Assembly (NCBI GenBank): GCA_030849075.1
Contig: JASAOO010003564.1
Coordinates: forward strand, 124,001-188,000
Direction of reading: 5' to 3'
Source of the DNA: Zelonia costaricensis
Lineage: Eukaryota > Euglenozoa > Kinetoplastea > Trypanosomatida > Trypanosomatidae
Length of the DNA stretch: 64,000 nucleotides
Shown: positions 58,550 to 64,000 of the stretch, in pieces
Numbering within the stretch: the stretch's first letter is position 1
Layout: every line of letters starts with the position of its first letter
The notes under the pieces: generated by a model
The model's input: only the letters and a program-made list of their open reading frames with translations
The model's database searches: none
What the model was told of the DNA's origin: nothing
Position numbers and translations under genes: made by a program

Positions 58550-60958
58550 CTACTGCGGTCGGAAGTGCTTGTGGACGGCTGCGTGAGTGTAATCGGGGTA
58601 GCGGCGGCTCGCGCGGTCGAGCACCGGTGTCGTGCGCTGCGGGTCATCGGCGCGGTACGGCCGCGTTGGGTGGTGGAAGAGCGAGTTATTGAACACGTCA
58701 ATGAAGGATTGCTTCGCGTACTCGCGCAGCTTCGGTGGGATGAGCTGCTGCTGCTGACGCAGGTACGCCACGAGCGGCTTGGCCAGCTTGATGTTCTCCG
58801 GTTGGAAGAAGGTGTACACGTAGCCACGACCTTGCAGGTGGCCGCCACGGCCGCACCGCCCGCAGCGATGCATCCATGTCTCCATGTCCGCCGGCATGTC
58901 GTAGTGCACCACGTAGACGACGCCCTGGAAGTCGATGCCGCGGCTCAGCAGGTCCGTGCAGAGGAGAGCCGTGGACACCCCAGTGCGAAACATCTTCAGT
59001 ACCCCCTCCCGCGCCGTCGACGAGGCGTGCGAGGTGAGGGTGGCGAAGTGGACGCCCGGGACGAGCTCCGTCAGCTTGTCCCGCACGTACGCCACGTTGT
59101 GACGCGAGTTGCAGAAGATGAGGGTGCGCTGGTCAGGGCTGAGCTTACCCGTCTCGTAGAGCCACGCGAGTTTCTGCACCTTCTCCGCCCGACCAATCAT
59201 GAACACGAGGTGGCGCAGGTTCGCACGCGCAGTGAGGAAGCCAGAACCCGTGGCTGGCGACGTCGCTGTCGTCGCAGCGTCCACCGCAGCAGCCTCGGCA
59301 CCGGGGGAGGGTGTTGCCGTCGATGCCGAGTAGACTGGTGACACGGACGCAGTGCGTGCTTGATCTGCTGGGGCTTTGAGGTCGACCAGCACAAAGCGGT
59401 GCGACGGGAGCAGCATGCGTGTCTTGATCATCTGGTATGCGACAGGCGGCAGCGAGGCACCGAGAAGCAGCCGCTGTGGCCGCAGGGCCCCCTTTGGCAG
59501 CGCGCCGAGGACAATCTTCATCGGCTCGAAGTGATTCACCGAGACGAGGTCGTCCACCTCGTCCAGCACGAGCGTCTGCACGCGCCGCAGGGAAAGCTTG
59601 TGCTTGTACAAGGCCGGCAGTATCGTCTCCGGCGCGGCGACAAGCACGTCAACGCCGTGCTCCAGCGCGCGCAGGTACTTGCGCTGCTCGTCGGCGCTGG
59701 AGGCACGCACCATGGCGTGGACGCGGTAGTCGCAATGCAGGGCGCGAAAAGTGGAGGTGACCTGAATCGCCAGCTGACTGTTGGGCACCAGCACCAGCAC
59801 GCGCGGCTCCGCAACTCCCGACTGAAGCTCGTCGAGTCGCATTGCCCGCCGCTCCTTGGAGCGCAAGGGAAAGTCTGCCGCCACCTCCGCCGCGGAGGGG
59901 TGCGGAAAGCCGGTCATGGGGCACACTCGCACCTCGGACGTGCTGAGCTCGCAGTACGGACACACCTCGCCCTTGTCGATCTTCTCCTGCAGGAAGGCCT
60001 CCACCTGCCTCCGGTTCAAGTTGGCCCCACCGCCGTCCTCGGCACCGGAAGCGGCGGTGCTGCTTGGCCGGTCGGTCATGTCCTTGAGGAGCAGCCGCAG
60101 CATCGACGCGTACACGTAGCACAGCGTCTTACCCGTCGCGGTCGGCGCGATGCACAGCAAGTCGCGGTATTCCAGCATGAGCGGGATTGCAGCTGCCTGG
60201 ACGGGGCTGAGCACTTCGTAGTGCCTGCGTGCCATCAGCGCCCCCAGCTGCGTGCGGAGGATGGCGGGTGCGAGCTCGAGGAGGTCGTCAAAGCTGCGCG
60301 GGGCGCCGTCCGGCAGGTCAGCCGGCATGCCCAGCGCATCGACCACGAGAACCTTGTAGTTGGCGACCAGCTCGTGCTGCAGCTGCTGGCGGCGTCGCTG
60401 CTCGTCCGGGGTCGAGGCTTCGGCCTTGCCCGCGCTGCCATCACGCAGCGGGCCCAGCACCGCTTGCTGCACGACCTGCCGAATGTGCCTCGACCAGGCA
60501 GGCGCCGAGGTGTCGGCGAACGTGTCGGCCTCGCCGCTGCCCGCATCTGGCGCGGCGCTCGTCGACGGCGTCTGCGCGCGTGCGGGGCGCGCGGTGGCGC
60601 TCTCCGACGACCGCGGCGGCTCGCCCCGGTCTGTGTGCGTCGGCCGGTGAAAGCGTCCGTCCTGCTGTGGTGCATCGGTCGAGCTGCTGCCCAGCACATC
60701 GAGGAGAGTGTCCGCCTCACGGGGCGCCCCGGACGCGGCACCTGCCGCCTCGGGGGGCGGTGCGGAGGACGTCACGGCGCCGAGCCCTGGGGAGGGCCCC
60801 GCTGCGTAGGTGCGGCTCGGTGAGGTGAGCGCTGACGCGTTTGCGTTGCTGCGGCTGAATTCGAGACGTCGGCCACTATGCGCGCTGCGCGCCTGTGCGT
60901 GTCGCCGCAGAGTCGGCGTGCAGCCCCCACCGCGCTGCGCCAGCCGCCGCAGAAACAT
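58550..60958 (-). CDS. DEAD-box-type RNA helicase, probably mitochondrial
   Basis: A protein of 802 residues. Motifs: SPVQAAAIP (Q motif, about 251-259), APTATGKT (motif I, 271-278), LVLVPNSQLA (Ia), DEVD (motif II, 466-469, variant of DEAD), GASLP (motif III, about 500-504, in place of SAT), LIFCNSRHN (IV), SRGIDF (V, about 672-677) and HRCGRCGRGG (VI, 697-706). Between motifs I and Ia is an insert with CPYC (333-336), C346 and H353, a possible zinc-binding site. The N-terminus MFLRRLAQRGGG...LRRHAQ is basic and lacks acidic residues for about 30 residues, as mitochondrial presequences do. Methionine at 60958 is chosen over an open extension to 61075. Mitochondrial RNA processing or ribosome assembly would fit; the RNA substrate is unknown. 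Confidence 0.87.
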   Translation of the reverse strand: MFLRRLAQRGGGCTPTLRRHAQARSAHSGRRLEFSRSNANASALTSPSRTYAAGPSPGLGAVTSSAPPPEAAGAASGAPREADTLLDVLGSSSTDAPQQDGRFHRPTHTDRGEPPRSSESATARPARAQTPSTSAAPDAGSGEADTFADTSAPAWSRHIRQVVQQAVLGPLRDGSAGKAEASTPDEQRRRQQLQHELVANYKVLVVDALGMPADLPDGAPRSFDDLLELAPAILRTQLGALMARRHYEVLSPVQAAAIPLMLEYRDLLCIAPTATGKTLCYVYASMLRLLLKDMTDRPSSTAASGAEDGGGANLNRRQVEAFLQEKIDKGEVCPYCELSTSEVRVCPMTGFPHPSAAEVAADFPLRSKERRAMRLDELQSGVAEPRVLVLVPNSQLAIQVTSTFRALHCDYRVHAMVRASSADEQRKYLRALEHGVDVLVAAPETILPALYKHKLSLRRVQTLVLDEVDDLVSVNHFEPMKIVLGALPKGALRPQRLLLGASLPPVAYQMIKTRMLLPSHRFVLVDLKAPADQARTASVSPVYSASTATPSPGAEAAAVDAATTATSPATGSGFLTARANLRHLVFMIGRAEKVQKLAWLYETGKLSPDQRTLIFCNSRHNVAYVRDKLTELVPGVHFATLTSHASSTAREGVLKMFRTGVSTALLCTDLLSRGIDFQGVVYVVHYDMPADMETWMHRCGRCGRGGHLQGRGYVYTFFQPENIKLAKPLVAYLRQQQQLIPPKLREYAKQSFIDVFNNSLFHHPTRPYRADDPQRTTPVLDRASRRYPDYTHAAVHKHFRPQ

Positions 60959-61500
60959 GTGAGCTGCGGGCGAGGGAGACGGAGGCGAGGCTTTGCTTGG
61001 GGGAGGAAGAGGGTAAGGGCAGCGGCGGCGCGTGCAACCCCGATAGCCAGAGACGGAGCAGCGCAGCTGCCTCACACGGGAGTCAGCTCACAGCTGCACG
61101 CGTAAAGAAGCAGAAACAAAGAGCAGAAAGGCAAGACGTTCAGGGGGGGCAGGAGGGATGCGCGATGACCAGGAAGGAAAGGGCGACATACGAGGCAGTG
61201 CTGTGAGGCGCAGTCGCGCGGCATGAAGGCGGAGGCGCTGCGGTCGGTGACGAGGAAATCGCGCGGCGAGGCCACATCGGCATTGCAAACGACTGCGACG
61301 ACGGCCGGCTCCGTGCACGCGGGTTGCGTGGCACGCACGTAGACTCGATGCCTTGATTTTTCTCTTATACGTCTTTCGGCTTTGCCGATGGCGTGGGTGG
61401 AGGAGAGGGAGGGAGCTCCGCTTCTTCCGGGGAGGCCCCACGCCCTTCACCTCACCAGTGCTCGGCGCCGTGGCCGGCATCTCTCTGCCCTCCACTTAGG
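60959..61500 (-). other. intergenic: helicase leader and 3' UTR of the next gene
   Basis: No gene. CT at 60996-60997, followed on + by the purine run GGGGGAGGAAGAGGG, is a possible - strand spliced-leader acceptor with a leader of about 38 nt. Confidence 0.5.
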
Positions 61501-62478
61501 TCAGCTTTCCAGCAGCTGCCGCCGTGCTGCCTCGTACTCCTGGCGCAGCTCCAGGAACGTCGGGTCGCGAAAGACGCTGTCGGTGCCGCCGAGCGCCTCC
61601 GGTGCGGCCGCCGCGCTCAGAACCGTGCGCGCCGTGAGCGACGCGGCGAAGAGCTGCTCTGGAACGGGGGCCGCCGCCGACGGCACGAGCGGTGCCCCGA
61701 CCGCGTGGTGCGCCGCGAGGATGGCGGCAACGGGCTTGCCCTGCTGCAGGTACGGCTCGATGTGCCAGCCATCAGCGCGCCGAAGCGCCAAGACCGCCGT
61801 CGCTTCCGCGGTGGAGAGCGGCCGCGGCGAGGCGGCGGCCTGCGACCCGTTTGCGCCGGCATCAAGCGGCGTGGACAGCTGCTCCAGCACGCGGCGCAGG
61901 CAGCCGGTGGTGACGGGCACCTGGCGCATGGGCAGGCACAGGGATGGGGACGGCGCCGGCGGGGTGGCTGGGGCCGACGCGGCGTTCGCGACAGGCCCCC
62001 CGCTGCCGTTGCGGCCCTCGCCGATCGCCGTGGTCGGAGTCGTGCGGCGTGCGGCTGCGCGTGGCGTCACTGTTGCGGTCGCGGCCGGTGGCGTTGGTGG
62101 AAGCGGCGGCTCCGCCTCCGCCGCAGCGGCACTGGCGTCCACTTCGCCACGGCTCCGCGTGGGCTGTGTGGAGAAGAGGAAGAAGCTGAGCAACAGTCCA
62201 AACGTTTGCGCCTCACGCGGCGCGATGGCCGGGGGGAGCGCGAGGTAGGAGGAGCTCAGTAAGAGCAGGTCCTCCGTGATGGATGGGTAGTAGGGGCGGT
62301 CCATCGTGGTACCGCCGCAGTAATGCAGGTACTCGAGGTGGCTCGCATCGAAGAGCACGCCGAACTCGCCGAGGGTGACGGAGACGGGGTCGGGGATTTC
62401 GGCGAGAAAGCGGGTATACAGCTTGGCGAAGTCCTTGGCAAACACAGCCAGCCGGTCCTGCTCGGCGTCACGCGGCAT
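61501..62478 (-). CDS. candidate SNAPc subunit 1 (SNAP43/tSNAP42-like)
   Basis: A protein of 325 residues from MPRDAEQDRLAVFAKDF. Residues about 10-110 resemble the SNAPC1 N-terminal domain: FAKLYTRFLAEIPDPVSVTL with EFGVLFDASHLEYLHYC, then LLLLSSSYLALPP and TFGLLLSFFLFSTQP. These parallel, in order, the SNAPC1 pattern 'LL.RF...DSV....F......F..IF.G', 'AL..A..Y..PP' and 'VGALYLLYGLYNTQ'. After a Pro/Ala/Thr-rich insert (about 112-185), VPVTTGCLRRVLEQLS and AVLALRRADGWHIEPYL parallel SNAPC1 'I.V.L.DW..V......' and 'I..KLR...AFHF...'. SNAPc binds snRNA promoters and, in trypanosomatids, the SL RNA promoter. The match was judged by eye from memory. The open frame continues to 62688, but this part is leader-like. 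Confidence 0.45.
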   Translation of the reverse strand: MPRDAEQDRLAVFAKDFAKLYTRFLAEIPDPVSVTLGEFGVLFDASHLEYLHYCGGTTMDRPYYPSITEDLLLLSSSYLALPPAIAPREAQTFGLLLSFFLFSTQPTRSRGEVDASAAAAEAEPPLPPTPPAATATVTPRAAARRTTPTTAIGEGRNGSGGPVANAASAPATPPAPSPSLCLPMRQVPVTTGCLRRVLEQLSTPLDAGANGSQAAASPRPLSTAEATAVLALRRADGWHIEPYLQQGKPVAAILAAHHAVGAPLVPSAAAPVPEQLFAASLTARTVLSAAAAPEALGGTDSVFRDPTFLELRQEYEAARRQLLES

Positions 62479-63206
62479 GGCGTTTCCAGAGGCTTCGAGT
62501 TGACGAGAAGGAGAGATGGGATAGATAGCAGGAGACGTGCAACGTAGGAGAAAGCGGCCCACCTGGAGCGTGCCGCCCTGTGCGCACCAACACACGCACA
62601 GCTGAACAGACACGCACAGGCGCACACACACACACAAGTGCACTGCGAGCTCGCCAGAAGCGAGGGGGAGGGCCGCGCAGCAGCGCACGTACGCCGCGGG
62701 GGTTTACCCATACAAACAGGCAGCAGACTACGAAGTGCAGCTAAGCTGCAGCAGTCGCCGACTCTCAGTGAAGAAAGAAAAAGAGGGCAGGCCCTGCCCT
62801 GGGGTAGTGTCAGCCGGGGCCTTGTCAAGCCACCCACGCTGATGTGTGGCGTACTCTGTGTGCCCCTCTTCTCGCCGCACTTCCTACTACCCCTCTGTCT
62901 TTTCCTTTGTTCGCTTGTGTGCGCGGGTTCTGCGCTGCATTACGCTTGGGCTGAGGGCACCGCTGCAGGCGAGTGCTGGAGAGGGGCTCAATTGAGGAAG
63001 TGGAGAACGCCACAGTCTGGTCTATGGCCTTTACCGCTCTTCCCCCTCGGGGTTCGGTTCCTTTAGTCAGTCAGAGTACCATCAAACACACGAACACACA
63101 CACACACACACACACACCTACAGAAACACATACACAGACACACAGACACACAGACACACTCATGTGTACAGTCTAAGACACGAGGACGCGCTCGTTGGCG
63201 AGCTTC
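62479..63206 (-). other. intergenic: leader of the SNAPc candidate and 3' UTR of the last gene
   Basis: No gene. CT at 62493-62494 followed on + by purine-rich sequence is a possible - strand acceptor, about 15 nt from the ATG. AC tracts lie at 62624-62637 and 63094-63117. Confidence 0.5.
63094..63117 (-). repeat. (AC)n microsatellite, (TG)n on the coding strand
   Basis: AC units on +, followed by imperfect ACACAG repeats to about 63160. Confidence 0.85.
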
Positions 63207-64000
63207 TCAGCGCAGATAGGCACGCTCGAACTCGTCAGCGATGGCCGGGTAGGTTTCACCCAGCCGCGCACAGCACTGCCGCGCCCACTCGCACACCGAC
63301 TGCATGCGCTGCAGCAGCTGCAGTCCCCTCTCATCCAGGTCAGTACCGATGCGGTGGCTCGTGTAGTACTGCATCGTCTGCCCGGCTGCCGCGACGGCGA
63401 TGGGCAGCACTGCCCTGGCACCAAGCTGCACCACGCCAGGGGCGCTGCAGTACGCGTCCACGCATGCGCTGTCGCCCGTGTCGACGCCGTTGCCCGTGTC
63501 GACGCCGTTGCCCGCCCTGGGTACAAGAGAAAGCTGTAGGTAGGCGGCAATAGCGTCCTCGTAGCTGCTCTTCGCATAGAACACGTACACGTCCGCCATG
63601 CGGCACAGCTGCTCGAAGGTGACGAAGTCTTGCAAGGCGAGGGCGTCGTCGGCTACCTGGGTTTCCTGCTCGCGCAGGACGCGTTGGAGCTGCGCGGCCT
63701 GCGCCAGCACATCCGACACGGCGGTGCTGCGGGGCGGGAGGTGCAGAACCTGCGCAAGCGCCGGCGCCATCGTCTGCACTGCCCGCTGCAGGGCTTGCTG
63801 CCGCACAGCAGACTGCCCGAGCTGCATTGCGAGCAAGACGACAGCCATCAGCACGTGCGTCGCCTTGGCCGCCTCGCCGCGAGCGGACGCGGCCTCTGCC
63901 ACCTCGCGCAGCGCCTTCAGCAAATCGCAGGAGAGGGGCCCACTGGACCCGGCGCGCAGCAGCAGCGCGTCCTGCCCGCCAACCGCGTTGCGCGGCCCCA
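63207..64000 (-). CDS. C-terminal part of an unidentified helical protein
   Basis: A - strand frame ends at TGA (63207-63209) and is open to the window edge, giving 263 residues; the start lies beyond 64000. It is Ala/Leu/Gln-rich and helical by appearance (VLMAVVLLAMQLGQSAVRQQ, FEQLCRMADVYVFYAKSSYE, DAIAAYLQLSLVPR), without a recognisable domain. A short in-frame tandem NGVDTG-NGVDTG falls within 63476-63514. The pairing of helices with Ala/Tyr (ADVYVFYAKSSYEDAIAAY) recalls TPR-like or MIT-like helical bundles, but this is impression only. Ends ERAYLR. Confidence 0.75.
   Translation of the reverse strand, partial: GPRNAVGGQDALLLRAGSSGPLSCDLLKALREVAEAASARGEAAKATHVLMAVVLLAMQLGQSAVRQQALQRAVQTMAPALAQVLHLPPRSTAVSDVLAQAAQLQRVLREQETQVADDALALQDFVTFEQLCRMADVYVFYAKSSYEDAIAAYLQLSLVPRAGNGVDTGNGVDTGDSACVDAYCSAPGVVQLGARAVLPIAVAAAGQTMQYYTSHRIGTDLDERGLQLLQRMQSVCEWARQCCARLGETYPAIADEFERAYLR

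Overview
The window is nuclear DNA of a trypanosomatid, most likely Leishmania or a close relative (Leishmaniinae). The evidence is high GC, intron-less genes packed on one strand over tens of kilobases, long pyrimidine-rich gaps with polypyrimidine-AG (spliced-leader) acceptor sites, many (TG)n tracts, and Leishmania-type proteins such as membrane-bound acid phosphatases and folylpolyglutamate synthase. From memory, this gene set resembles part of chromosome 36 of L. major. No mobile element, CRISPR array, virus or toxin gene was recognised.

From 1 to 46.3 kb every gene reads on +: a C-terminal fragment, a Trm9-type tRNA wobble-uridine methyltransferase, a PCI-domain protein (PCID2/Thp1), a 3688-residue protein kinase, a FAN1-type nuclease, folylpolyglutamate synthase, an RCC1-repeat protein, a membrane acid phosphatase, a glycerophosphodiester phosphodiesterase and a second membrane acid phosphatase. 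From 48.5 kb to the end every gene reads on -: a 958-residue unknown, a 370-residue unknown, a histidine-box membrane oxygenase (sterol C4-methyl oxidase-like), a probable mitochondrial DEAD-box helicase, a candidate SNAPc subunit, and a gene cut by the window end.

The two blocks converge on 46.3-48.5 kb. This strand-switch region holds RNA polymerase III genes: U4 snRNA (-), tRNA-Pro(AGG) (-), and a mirror-image arrangement of tRNA-Gly(GCC) and tRNA-Thr(AGT), each present as two identical copies facing each other. Such Pol III islands are common where trypanosomatid transcription units end.

Genes in a polycistronic unit are not necessarily functionally linked. Suggestive associations are two acid phosphatases flanking a phosphodiesterase (phosphate scavenging and phospholipid turnover), and a candidate snRNA/SL transcription factor about 14 kb from a U4 gene. 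All starts were set at the first plausible ATG of the conserved protein. Many pyrimidine-rich leaders stay open in frame upstream, so 5' boundaries are less certain than 3' ends.
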